A DNA stretch of 64,000 bases from Marinobacter sp. X15-166B (lineage in GTDB: Bacteria > Pseudomonadota > Gammaproteobacteria > Pseudomonadales > Oleiphilaceae). Under the pieces are notes generated by a model, which was not told the DNA's origin, made no database searches, and saw nothing but the letters and a program-made list of their open reading frames with translations. The first letter of the stretch is position 1. Each line of letters starts with the position of its first letter. The DNA lies in assembly GCF_001752365.1 (NCBI RefSeq), contig NZ_MEIY01000001.1:2162473-2226472 (forward strand), read 5' to 3'. Shown here one piece after another: positions 17,995 through 26,299 of this stretch. The position numbers and the translations under genes were made by a program.

Positions 17995-19473
17995 TTATGC
18001 GGCGAGTTCGCCGACCTCAAAACGGATGGTGGGGGTGTCGGTGATTGTGGCGCCCGCTTCGATGACCGACCCCTGCTTTTCGCCCCAGGCGATGATGATG
18101 TCCGTACCCGCATCGGGCAGCGCCGCGAGGGTGAACGATGCGGTGCCGGTGGCGAAATCGAGGGTGCCGGTACCGTCGCCCGCCAGCGTCCCGTCGCCGA
18201 CCTCACGCAACAGGTACCAGCTGCCCTGCGCGCGGTATTCCACGGTCAGGGTGGCGGCGATGGCGGCGGGCTCGGTCTGGTACACCCACGTCAGCGAGCG
18301 GGTCTGTTGATTGACCTCCAGCTTCGCCTGCTTGGTCTGCTGGTTGACGGCGGTGCCGGGGGTAAACTCCAGGGTGGTGGAGTAGTTGACGCTGCCACCG
18401 GTGTAGACCGCGCGGATCTCGCCGTTCAGGTAATCGACGACGGACTCGTCCTCGTCCAGCCGGGTGTTGCCGCTCACGTGCTCCAGCCGCCCGCCGCGGT
18501 CGATGTAGGTGCCGTTGCTGCCGGTGATTTTCAGCGTCCCGGGCACAATGGCGCGGCCGGTGTAGTAAATGCCGGCGCCGTTGCCGTCGGTCGTCACTCC
18601 CGTGATGTTGCTGATGGTCACAGTACCGGCGCTGGTGGGCCGGATGATCGCCGCCTGGGCACCGGCCGCTCGGTCGGTGATGGCGTTCTCGGACTGGGCG
18701 CTGGGCACCAGGGGCGAATAAGCGCTTTTCACCGTGATGGTGCGGTCGCCCGACTGCGCCGGAAGCGCTAGCGGGGATGCCCCCATGTACCGGGCAGCAT
18801 CGGCCACCTGCGTTTGCAGGATTTTGGTGTCGGGGTTCCGGTTGCCGGTGGGGTCGGGGTCGCTGCCGGTGATCTCGGCCTGCAGCGGCTGCGCCAGTTC
18901 GATGGTGTAGGCTTTCAGGGTGTAGCGGTGAAAGCTGCTACCGCGGTCCTGAACAAACACCTGATCTTCGATGTCCACGCCGGTGACCCGCACGTATTCG
19001 TTATCGTTGCCGCTGTTCAGCACAAAGATCTGGCCGGGTTCCGGGTCGCGCTGGTTGTGCGGGAACGCGAGCGCCTGAATGGCGCGCTGGCCCTCCAGCT
19101 GACGCCCCCAGATCCAGAACGGCGCCTCGCTGCTGGCGACCACGTAGCTCTCGATCCGGTCCTGGGCGTCCGTGCGCCGGTCGGTGTGGCTGCCGGTGGT
19201 GAATAGCAGGGCGTGAACGTTGGGGTCGGCGGGCAGCTGGCTCAGCACCGTGTGGGCGCCCAGCAGCGTGTCCTGGTTGGCGGCGTTGATGAATAGGTAA
19301 AGTTTGCGGAGGTTCACGCGGCCATAGACCCGATCCACTCGCGATATATCGGGAAAGGTGTTGTTGATCTGGCCGCTGACGACCAGGCGGCCACTCATGC
19401 GCCCGCCGCCGTCGTCGGTGTCGGCCATGGCCTCGGATTCTGCGAGAACGATCTGGTCGCTGGTAATAGTCAC
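17995..19473 (-). CDS. Tail protein related to the following repeat protein
   Basis: 492 aa, using a GTG at 19473 that overlaps the preceding stop (GTGA); longer in-frame starts would run through the upstream gene. Mostly beta. Residues near 440-460 carry 'GDGTLAGDGTGTLDFATGTA', the same module that is repeated in the 698-aa protein, so the two may pack together or share ancestry. Position after the tape measure suggests a distal-tail or tail-tip protein. Confidence 0.6.
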   Translation of the reverse strand: MTITSDQIVLAESEAMADTDDGGGRMSGRLVVSGQINNTFPDISRVDRVYGRVNLRKLYLFINAANQDTLLGAHTVLSQLPADPNVHALLFTTGSHTDRRTDAQDRIESYVVASSEAPFWIWGRQLEGQRAIQALAFPHNQRDPEPGQIFVLNSGNDNEYVRVTGVDIEDQVFVQDRGSSFHRYTLKAYTIELAQPLQAEITGSDPDPTGNRNPDTKILQTQVADAARYMGASPLALPAQSGDRTITVKSAYSPLVPSAQSENAITDRAAGAQAAIIRPTSAGTVTISNITGVTTDGNGAGIYYTGRAIVPGTLKITGSNGTYIDRGGRLEHVSGNTRLDEDESVVDYLNGEIRAVYTGGSVNYSTTLEFTPGTAVNQQTKQAKLEVNQQTRSLTWVYQTEPAAIAATLTVEYRAQGSWYLLREVGDGTLAGDGTGTLDFATGTASFTLAALPDAGTDIIIAWGEKQGSVIEAGATITDTPTIRFEVGELAA

Positions 19474-19865
19474 GGGGTGATCTCCATTAAATTCACGGTG
19501 ATGGCGTAGTAGTGTTCGCTGCCGGGGTTGGCCAGTCGGCGGATAGGCCTGGCTTCTATAGCCGGGCGTCGAAACATTACAGAAAAGCTCCGACCCCATA
19601 GCGCCAGCGTCATAAGCTGACCCGGGGTTTTGGCCAGGTCATACAGGGCCTCGACTGTGGAGCGCTCCACCCACACCTCGCGGCCGCCGTACAGGGTGAT
19701 GGGGCGCCCGTCCTGGCGCTCACCCTCCTGGACCACCAGGTTACCCGCCAGGCTGTAATCGGTGCTGTGCTCGACCGGTGTCCAGTCGAACTCGTCGCGC
19801 CAGTCCAAGTCAGGCGGCAGGTCGATAACGGTCACCCCGTTGGTGATGCTGATTTCGAGGCCCAT
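19470..19865 (-). CDS. Minor tail protein, distal-tail region
   Basis: 131 aa; the ATG overlaps the tape-measure stop (TGATG). Beta-rich, with 'DLDWRDEFDWTPVEHSTDYSLAGNLVVQEG' in the first half. Genes of this size directly after the tape measure in siphophages are usually distal tail or tail-tip starter proteins. No motif fixes it further. Confidence 0.55.
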   Translation of the reverse strand: MGLEISITNGVTVIDLPPDLDWRDEFDWTPVEHSTDYSLAGNLVVQEGERQDGRPITLYGGREVWVERSTVEALYDLAKTPGQLMTLALWGRSFSVMFRRPAIEARPIRRLANPGSEHYYAITVNLMEITP

Positions 19866-22800
19866 CAAATACTCCTTAACCCGGCTTGCTCCAGTATCGT
19901 TAGCAGGCCCTGCTCGTCGTCGGTCAGCACTTCGGTCTGACGACCTCCGGGGGCCTGCAGGACGATAGTCTGGCGAGGGGCGCTGGCCTGGCTGTTCTGG
20001 TTGTTGGTGGTGGTGCTGCGCTGGCGCTCAAACTGCTGCCGCTCCCGCTCGGCTTGCTGTTGCTGGCGGGCCCGGTCTGCGGCGGCTTTCTCGCGCTCGT
20101 TCTCGGCCTCGCGTCGGTTGCGCTGCTCTATCTCGTTGATTTTTTCCAGCTGCTGCAGGGCCTTGTAATAGTCGGCCGCGGCGGCGTCGGCGCCGGCCTG
20201 GCGGGCGGCCTCCAGCTCTTTCTGGAGGCGGCCCCGCTCGGCTTCGTATTGGATCTGTTGCGCCCGTTCGGTGTCGCCCTGAATGTCCGCCAGCCGCTGT
20301 TCCAGCGAGCTCAGGGTGGACTCGGCGCTGGCGTTCAGGCTCTCCATTTTTGAACGGGCTTGATCGATGGCCCCCTGCAGACCCGCCAGGCGCTGGCTGT
20401 CCAGCAGGTTGAATTTATTGGCAGCGGTGGCGGCAATGCGGTTGAGCTGGTCGAGCGAATAACTACCATCGTTTACTCGGCCGGCCAGTTGCTCCATGGC
20501 CACGGCCTGCTCGTAGAACTCCTTTTTCACCTGCGAGGCCGCCAGCGCGGTGTCGGCGAACCATGACGCCAGGCTGCTATTCATGAGGTTGCGCCGGGCG
20601 GCGGCGAGCTCTTCGGTCCGCTGACGGGCTTGCTCCAGGGCCTCGGTTGCGCTGACGCTTTCATCCACAAAAGCATTGCTGCCGATCTTCTCTTCAAACA
20701 GGTTGCGGGCGGCAGCGCTCAGCTGGGTGACGGACTCCCGAGCGGCGGACAGGGCTTTGCCGAAGGCGTTACCTAGTGCCTCTCGGAATTTTTGGGCCTC
20801 TTCTGCAGCCTCTTCCTCAGCGTCTTTAAGCTCGTCAACTTCCTCTGCCAGCCTCTGGGTTTCTTCGGCCAGCCGTCGGGTGCTGTCCGCGGCCTTGTCC
20901 GCCTTGTCGGACAGCATGTCGCCAGCCTCTTCCGCTTGTCCTTTAACTTCGAGCAGCGCATCGCGCAGGCTTAGGTTTGCGGCGGTTACCTCCAGGGCCT
21001 TAACGGCGGCGGAGTCGCCGGAATTGATCACGGAGGTGGCGTAGGCCTGGAATGCTTCCTTTATCTCGCGCTGGGTAGCGGTACCGCTTTGGGTAATTTG
21101 TTCAAACGCGGCTTTGGCTTTTCTGGTGGTCTCTTCCAGTTGGGCCTGACTGGTAACGCCCAGGTCTTTGTAAGCATTAGCGAGCGCTTCCGCGTTGTTG
21201 GTGGCGATTTCAGTCTCTTTTCCTGCCTCTTTGGCATCTTCCGCCAGGCCTAAAATGGCATCACCCGACTTTCGGGCTTGTTCTTCGACTTTCTTTAACT
21301 GCTGCTCGGCAGGGATGAAGGCAGTAACCACGCCTTTGCCCGCTTCCAGGGTTTTGCGACCGTACTCAACTGTTTCTTCAGCTAATGCGGCAGTGGTAGC
21401 TCGAGCCGCTTCTGCCTTGGCCTTTATATTGTTGTATGCCTCGTTACTGACTACCCCTATCTGGTTGAGTGCCCACGTCAAGCCCTGGGCCGCGCTCATC
21501 AGGTTTGAGAAGCTGACAGAAAGGAAGGTAACGAATGTTGCAACAACTGTTCGCAACCCGTTAAACACGGCCATCACGCCACTGCTAACCGATTTAACCG
21601 TATTCCAAACGCCGGTAAATCCAGCAGATATCGACTCGGTGTTACTGAGTAGGCTGGTTGCGAGATCTTCGCCCCATTTAACTAGGTCACTGAACATCTG
21701 GATCAGCTTGTCACCAGATCCGGACTGGTCGAACAACTCCATAACCCGATTAGTGGCTTCACCAACGGCCGGGGCCAGCTCAGCGCCGATTCGACGGGTC
21801 AGGCCGAGGATTTTGGTATTGATCGCGTTATAAACGTCGTTGGCCTTGTTGAGCCTGTCCAGTTCCTTTTCGGAGTAGATCGCGCCTGCCTGCGACGCCT
21901 CTTCAGCAATGGCCCGCAGCCCAGCGGCGTTGTTCTCCAGCAGCGGCTGCATTTTTGCGGCGTCAGCGCCCAGGGTTTTCAGCAGCCCGACCTGATCGCC
22001 TTTGGGCAGTGTTTCAACTGCGGCCGCCAGCTTTATCATCTGCTGGTCCGGGGCCAGGCGGCTGAACTCTTCGATGTCCATGTTCAGGGCGTCGAACACC
22101 TGGGCCGCTCGGCCAGAACCGGTGGCGGACAGGCGGCCCAGGCGCTCGGTTACGCTGCCCAGCATTTTGGCCACGCCGTTGCCGGATATGCCCACCCGGT
22201 CGCCGGCGATCTGCCACGCTTGCAGGGCCTCGCGGTTGACGTCGATTTCGTTTTTCGTATTGGTGAGCTCGTCAGCGACAGCGGCCTGGCTTTTTGAAAA
22301 TATGGTCAGGGTGGCCGCGGATGCACCCACGCCCGCCACAATGCCGGCCGCGGCGGTGGCCACGACTTTTAGGCCAGAGCCCAGCTTGCCCAGCAGGCCG
22401 GCGGACTTTTCGGACTCTTTGCCGAGTTTTTCAGTGCTGTCGGCGGCTTGGTCGGTGCCCCTGCTGACGTCTTCGGCGGATTGTTTGACGTTGCGCAGCT
22501 CGGCGGCCATCTCGGACGCCTGGCCATTAACACCTTCGATCTCTTTATTGATGCGGACCTGTTCACTGGCCAGATCCTTGGTGCTGATGCCGGCACCCTC
22601 CAGTGCCCCGCGCAAGTCGTTCAAGTTGCGGTTGTTTTCGACCCAGGCGGAGCTGGTAGCGGCGGCCGCTTTCTTGGCACGCTCGAACTCCAGGGTCTGG
22701 GCGCGGGTGGGGGCCTCTGTTTCGGATAATGCCTTGCCCAGCTCGGTGGCGCGGGCGCGGGCGGCCTGCTGTTGATCGGCCAGTTCCTTGGTTTCGCGTT

Positions 22801-23047
22801 TGAGCTCGGCGAACTGGGTCACCAGCCCCTGCTGCTCGCGCAGGTCGGTTAGGCGCTCCGCCAGCCCCTGCATCTCTTCTGAGGTTTTCCCCAGGCCGTC
22901 ACGCAGAGCGGCGGAGTTATCGGGCAATTCGACACGGCCGGACTTTTCCAACTCCTGCAGATCGCTGATCAGGCCCTCAACGCTTTTGAGCCCATCGACC
23001 GCTGCAGAAATCAAAAGATTGACGCGCTCGTCGTTTCCTCCGGCCAT
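19865..23047 (-). CDS. Tape measure protein
   Basis: 1060 aa, the longest gene of the phage, right after the tail-tube region. Long coiled-coil segments cover residues 1-210 and 560-1020. A central hydrophobic region contains 'GLKVVATAAAGIVAGVGASA' and 'GLRTVVATFVTFLSVSFS'. A 'KMQPLLENNAAGLRAIAEEA'-type segment resembles other tape measures of lambdoid/P2-like tails. It sets tail length and probably helps DNA cross the inner membrane. No -1 frameshifted chaperone pair was recognised upstream: only 17 bases separate it from the tube gene. Confidence 0.92.
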   Translation of the reverse strand: MAGGNDERVNLLISAAVDGLKSVEGLISDLQELEKSGRVELPDNSAALRDGLGKTSEEMQGLAERLTDLREQQGLVTQFAELKRETKELADQQQAARARATELGKALSETEAPTRAQTLEFERAKKAAAATSSAWVENNRNLNDLRGALEGAGISTKDLASEQVRINKEIEGVNGQASEMAAELRNVKQSAEDVSRGTDQAADSTEKLGKESEKSAGLLGKLGSGLKVVATAAAGIVAGVGASAATLTIFSKSQAAVADELTNTKNEIDVNREALQAWQIAGDRVGISGNGVAKMLGSVTERLGRLSATGSGRAAQVFDALNMDIEEFSRLAPDQQMIKLAAAVETLPKGDQVGLLKTLGADAAKMQPLLENNAAGLRAIAEEASQAGAIYSEKELDRLNKANDVYNAINTKILGLTRRIGAELAPAVGEATNRVMELFDQSGSGDKLIQMFSDLVKWGEDLATSLLSNTESISAGFTGVWNTVKSVSSGVMAVFNGLRTVVATFVTFLSVSFSNLMSAAQGLTWALNQIGVVSNEAYNNIKAKAEAARATTAALAEETVEYGRKTLEAGKGVVTAFIPAEQQLKKVEEQARKSGDAILGLAEDAKEAGKETEIATNNAEALANAYKDLGVTSQAQLEETTRKAKAAFEQITQSGTATQREIKEAFQAYATSVINSGDSAAVKALEVTAANLSLRDALLEVKGQAEEAGDMLSDKADKAADSTRRLAEETQRLAEEVDELKDAEEEAAEEAQKFREALGNAFGKALSAARESVTQLSAAARNLFEEKIGSNAFVDESVSATEALEQARQRTEELAAARRNLMNSSLASWFADTALAASQVKKEFYEQAVAMEQLAGRVNDGSYSLDQLNRIAATAANKFNLLDSQRLAGLQGAIDQARSKMESLNASAESTLSSLEQRLADIQGDTERAQQIQYEAERGRLQKELEAARQAGADAAAADYYKALQQLEKINEIEQRNRREAENEREKAAADRARQQQQAERERQQFERQRSTTTNNQNSQASAPRQTIVLQAPGGRQTEVLTDDEQGLLTILEQAGLRSI

Positions 23048-23064
23048 GCCTTATCCGCCTCCGT

Positions 23065-23835
23065 TTAGATCATCGCCATTTCTTGGAACTTACTCAGACC
23101 GGCGCCGGTGCGGGTCTCGTCCGCCAACACGGTACCGGCGAGGGTGAGCTCGGCGAAATCATCGCCGCCATGGCGCTGGAACCCGGACGTCGGCGACAGC
23201 TTGATGCGGAAATAGGTCGCGTGCATCGGGTTGCCACCATCCACCGCGTTCAGACCTTCCCAGCGCAGTTCGTACAGCTGCTGCGCGGCAGTCAGCGCCT
23301 GGATCAGGTACTGGGGATTCCGCTGATAAGAAACCTTTAGCTGCTTCTCTTCGTTCTCATCGGCAAATGTGATGTTGACCGGCTCGTCCTTGATGCGGAT
23401 GCCGTGAGGGGTCCGGTCGTAATCGTCGCCCTCGACCAAAGAAACCGGGGTCTCCGCGTCGGTCGCGACGGTGATGGCTTGGTCGGGGTCGGGAATGTAG
23501 CGGAGGCCCACTCGGGCTCCTGACCACGCGCTCACCACCTCGTCGTTGACGGCCTGCTCTCCGACCAGATCCGCGTTGGCCAGAAATGCGGCCGCGAGGT
23601 TCTGCGGGGTGACGTCGTTACAGGTGGCCTCGAACGTAAACGAGGTGACGCGCTCGGTTACGTCCAGCTCGCCACCGGCGGCGGTGGTGTAGTCCTGGCG
23701 GGATTGCCGGTCGATCTCGATTGACTCACTGAACCCAGTCACGTTGCCAAGCTCGAACGGGCGACCTCCGCCGATGGGGCGGAGAATGAAACGGCCACGG
23801 CCCTGGTAACCGCGGGTTGTAGACTGTAATGCCAT
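23065..23835 (-). CDS. Major tail tube protein
   Basis: 256 aa, beta-rich. 'RGYQGRGRFILRPIGGGRPF', 'YTTAAGGELDVTERVTSFTFEATC' and 'DFAELTLAGTVLADETRTG' are typical of tail-tube proteins of this phage type. It is located between the tail-completion and tape-measure genes, where the tube gene is expected. Should polymerise around the tape measure. Confidence 0.8.
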   Translation of the reverse strand: MALQSTTRGYQGRGRFILRPIGGGRPFELGNVTGFSESIEIDRQSRQDYTTAAGGELDVTERVTSFTFEATCNDVTPQNLAAAFLANADLVGEQAVNDEVVSAWSGARVGLRYIPDPDQAITVATDAETPVSLVEGDDYDRTPHGIRIKDEPVNITFADENEEKQLKVSYQRNPQYLIQALTAAQQLYELRWEGLNAVDGGNPMHATYFRIKLSPTSGFQRHGGDDFAELTLAGTVLADETRTGAGLSKFQEMAMI

Positions 23836-23847
23836 GGTGAAATCCTC

Positions 23848-24306
23848 TTATGGCTGGGGTTTTGTTGTCAGAACGTAACTGACGGTTACCGTGTGCAGGA
23901 CACCGGCGATGTTTGACCCACCAGCGGGGGGTTGATATTCCCCGCCGGAGATCTCTATATTCATGGTCCCCGGCAGCTCATCGATGCCGGTCAGTCCGGA
24001 CAGGGCGAGCGCGATGTCCTCGTCCAACCCGTCCAGCTCTGGTTCGTAGTCTCGATCAGCCGCATCCACCAGGCCGATGATTTCGAGTTCGCGGGTTTTG
24101 CGAACGGTGCGCGGTTTAACGGCGGCGTTAGCGCTGGACGATGTGCTGACAGCAATCATTGGCAGATCGGTCTGTTCGACCTGCAGCAGCTCGGCCCGTC
24201 CCCGGGTTACCCTCAGTCCGGCGTCGGTGTGGAACCCACCGGCCATGGTGATCGCCTCCAGCGCCTGGATTACCCGGTCGGAAATCTCGGTACCCCGTGC
24301 GATCAT
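23848..24306 (-). CDS. Tail terminator/completion-like protein
   Basis: 152 aa. 'RGTEISDRVIQALEAI' at the start and a strand-rich end 'GVLHTVTVSYVLTTKPQ' match the shape of gpU-like tail terminators. The gene lies between the GPZ-like protein and the tube gene, and overlaps the former (ATGA). Assignment by position and size. Confidence 0.6.
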   Translation of the reverse strand: MIARGTEISDRVIQALEAITMAGGFHTDAGLRVTRGRAELLQVEQTDLPMIAVSTSSSANAAVKPRTVRKTRELEIIGLVDAADRDYEPELDGLDEDIALALSGLTGIDELPGTMNIEISGGEYQPPAGGSNIAGVLHTVTVSYVLTTKPQP

Positions 24307-24914
24307 CGTTTGTTCTCCTGCTGGTTGGCGTAGGCCAACTGGCTTTTGTACTCCGTCACCAGATTTCGACGTATATCTGGCCGCAAATCATCCCGCACAC
24401 CCCGGAACACTTGATCGACTGATGGGCCATACAGGTGCTTGATGTCCTTGCGGCCGGGGCCAGTCCGAACGAACACCCCCATCTGGCCGGACCCCTGCAG
24501 CGGAACCATGAACGCTTTGCGCATTTTTTTGCGCCCGCCAGCCCGCCGGACTGCTACAGAGACCCCCGCCTGCTTTCTTCCCGGGGCGATAGCGCGAACA
24601 CCGTCACCACGGGCCCCGGCTGCAGCTCGGGCCATTTGCTTGGACCCGTACCGAGCTAAGCGGGTGGGGCGCTTGCGCCCGGAGATCACCGCCTCGGGGT
24701 TTTTGGCGGTGGCTTTCTGGGTGATGGTCAGATTCTGGTTAACGTAGGCGGCGGGCAAGCGCACCTGTTCGCGCACGGCCTTGCTGGCCGCGGTGCGGTA
24801 TTTCGAGGCCACCCGGTTCACGGCGCGAAACTGCGCCCGCTCGGCCGCGCGGACCGTGCCCTGTAAGAACTTGCGGGCCTGGCTGAACTGGCGGCGGTCT
24901 ATCGTTAGGCTCAT
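24303..24914 (-). CDS. Minor tail protein Z (GPZ)-like
   Basis: 203 aa, very basic. 'ARKFLQGTVRAAERAQFRAVNRVASKYRTAASKAVREQ' (residues 12-49, cited in part) is characteristic of prophage minor tail protein Z, and 'HLYGPSVDQVF' near the C-terminus also fits. GPZ acts in head-tail joining or tail completion. Start overlaps the preceding stop by 4 bases. Confidence 0.8.
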   Translation of the reverse strand: MSLTIDRRQFSQARKFLQGTVRAAERAQFRAVNRVASKYRTAASKAVREQVRLPAAYVNQNLTITQKATAKNPEAVISGRKRPTRLARYGSKQMARAAAGARGDGVRAIAPGRKQAGVSVAVRRAGGRKKMRKAFMVPLQGSGQMGVFVRTGPGRKDIKHLYGPSVDQVFRGVRDDLRPDIRRNLVTEYKSQLAYANQQENKR

Positions 24915-25198
24915 CTCAGCACCAGTTTTATCATTACGCGCTCGTCCTCGCGGCCAGGCAGCTGATAGTCCACCCGGTAATCCTTACCACCGACATGGAC
25001 CAGGGCGCCGGGCTTGATGGGCGGATACTCACCCACCAGCACGCTGATGGTCATACGGGTCTCGACCACTTGGTCGTATCCGGGCAGCTCGACAACCTCC
25101 ATAGAGGGGATGGCCCGATGGTCGGCGCCGTTGTACTGGATCGGCTCGCCGAATGCCTCCATACAGCTCTCAGCGGTCAGTCTTGCAACATCGATCAT
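24911..25198 (-). CDS. Head-tail joining protein
   Basis: 95 aa. Strand-rich with a central 'RMTISVLVGEYPPIKPGALVHVGGKDYRV' segment, as in gpFII-like or similar small connectors. It is placed between the lysis insertion and GPZ and overlaps both neighbours by 4 bases. Assigned on size, order and fold pattern. Confidence 0.6.
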   Translation of the reverse strand: MIDVARLTAESCMEAFGEPIQYNGADHRAIPSMEVVELPGYDQVVETRMTISVLVGEYPPIKPGALVHVGGKDYRVDYQLPGREDERVMIKLVLR

Positions 25199-25476
25199 CG
25201 GTTTATGCTCTCTATAAGCCGGTCCAGCTTGCCGCTTATCAGCCGCAGGTCGGTTTTCATGTCGTCCAGCTGCTTTTCGGTGCGCAGCTGGTCACGGGCT
25301 TGTGCCTGCCGGATGCTCTGGATTGAAGTTTCATTCAGAGAGATCCGCTCGTCCTGGCGGGCCTGATCCTTGGCGGCAGTCCAAGCTAGGCCCAGTAATG
25401 TTACGAATATTACGGCGGGCAGCCTCTTGTCCACGTACCAGCCGCTTGGGCTTTCTGTTGCTTGTTCTCCGCTCAT
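25195..25476 (-). CDS. Small single-span membrane protein next to endolysin
   Basis: 93 aa from the ATG at 25476, which overlaps the endolysin stop (ATGA). Residues about 18-35 form one transmembrane helix ('LPAVIFVTLLGLAWTAAK'); the rest is a charged coiled coil. Topology fits an accessory lysis protein (holin- or spanin-like), but holin and spanin candidates also exist at 33.2-34.1 kb. May be an antiholin or a second membrane lysis factor. Confidence 0.55.
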   Translation of the reverse strand: MSGEQATESPSGWYVDKRLPAVIFVTLLGLAWTAAKDQARQDERISLNETSIQSIRQAQARDQLRTEKQLDDMKTDLRLISGKLDRLIESINR

Positions 25477-25892
25477 GAATACACCTTGCCCGACTGCATG
25501 ATGCTGGCCAGTTCGACGGATCTGTTCCCGACCTGAGCCGCCCATTTTGAATCAAGCATCTCGCGTGCAGCGGCGGCGTAATCCCTGCGTCCAATGGCGC
25601 GCCACATGCGGCGGAACCCCATCAGGCCGTTAAATCCGAGGTTAAAACACATATTCGCGATTACGGTCTGGCGCACCGGGTCCAGCCCCCGGTATTCGGC
25701 GACCGTGACCAGGTAGCGCTCCACCTCGTCGATGTCGTTTTTCAGCATCAGCTCGGCCTCGTCCTGGCGGATTCCGATGTCATCCAGGTTGCGTCCGTAG
25801 CCGACCGTAAGCTTGCCCACCGTGTCGAGATAGGGCTTATATTTCAGGCCCTCATGGCGGGCCAGTTGGTCTTTCAGCAGTGCTCGATTCAC
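25473..25892 (-). CDS. Endolysin, T4-type lysozyme (GH24)
   Basis: 139 aa. The catalytic triad is at the T4 spacing: Glu14 (HEG), Asp23 (PYLDT) and Thr29 (TVGYG). It cleaves peptidoglycan between MurNAc and GlcNAc. No signal peptide or SAR helix at the N-terminus, so it needs a holin to leave the cytoplasm. It lies inside the head-gene block, not beside the holin/spanin genes. Confidence 0.93.
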   Translation of the reverse strand: MNRALLKDQLARHEGLKYKPYLDTVGKLTVGYGRNLDDIGIRQDEAELMLKNDIDEVERYLVTVAEYRGLDPVRQTVIANMCFNLGFNGLMGFRRMWRAIGRRDYAAAAREMLDSKWAAQVGNRSVELASIMQSGKVYS

Positions 25893-25922
25893 CGGATCCC
25901 CCTCGTGATTGGTGGTCTTTGT

Positions 25923-25950
25923 CCAACGCCCTGCCGAAGCAAGGCGCTGG
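25923..25950 (-). other. Strong RNA hairpin with UUCG tetraloop
   Basis: On the minus-strand RNA, a 12-bp stem (CCAGCGCCTTGC / GCAGGGCGTTGG, two G-U pairs) closes a UUCG loop, between the decoration-protein stop and the endolysin start. No U-run follows, so it is unlikely to be a simple terminator. It may partly attenuate or protect the capsid mRNA 3' end. Confidence 0.65.
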
Positions 25951-25963
25951 GAAAAACCACGTA

Positions 25964-26287
25964 TTAGGCGCTGAGCCGCACCAGCCCGGTGCCTGATGGG
26001 TTGACCGCCGCTGCGGCAGCGTGACCGATGAGCGTGTTATCCGTGGAAACGGTCGTGGCTTTGCTGCCGTCCCAGTAGATTTTTGCGCCTTCGGTCCACG
26101 CCTGCGCCGAGGTTTTCGGCAGGCTCCATACACCGGTAAGCTGGCCCTCGAAAGCATCGCCCGCCTCGGCCTTGTGCAAGGCCACCGCGAACAGATCACC
26201 GACGAGGTACCCGCCACCGGAAACGACACCGCCGGCCGGGGCGGTGAGGGTCAGCACCTGACCCGGTTGGATGAAATTGTTGGCCAT
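25964..26287 (-). CDS. Capsid decoration protein (DUF2190-like)
   Basis: 107 aa. 'FIQPGQVLTLTAPAGGVVSGGGYLVGDLFAVA' near the N-terminus and the terminal 'NPSGTGLVRLSA' are typical of DUF2190 capsid-cement proteins. It directly follows the capsid gene (12 bases apart). Likely binds the outside of the expanded capsid. Confidence 0.85.
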   Translation of the reverse strand: MANNFIQPGQVLTLTAPAGGVVSGGGYLVGDLFAVALHKAEAGDAFEGQLTGVWSLPKTSAQAWTEGAKIYWDGSKATTVSTDNTLIGHAAAAAVNPSGTGLVRLSA

Positions 26288-26299
26288 GGTCTGATCCTC

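Noticed and set aside
23047-23065. Frameshifted tail-assembly chaperone pair (gpG/gpGT type) before the tape measure
   Set aside because: Only 17 bases separate tail tube and tape-measure genes; there is no room for such genes here.
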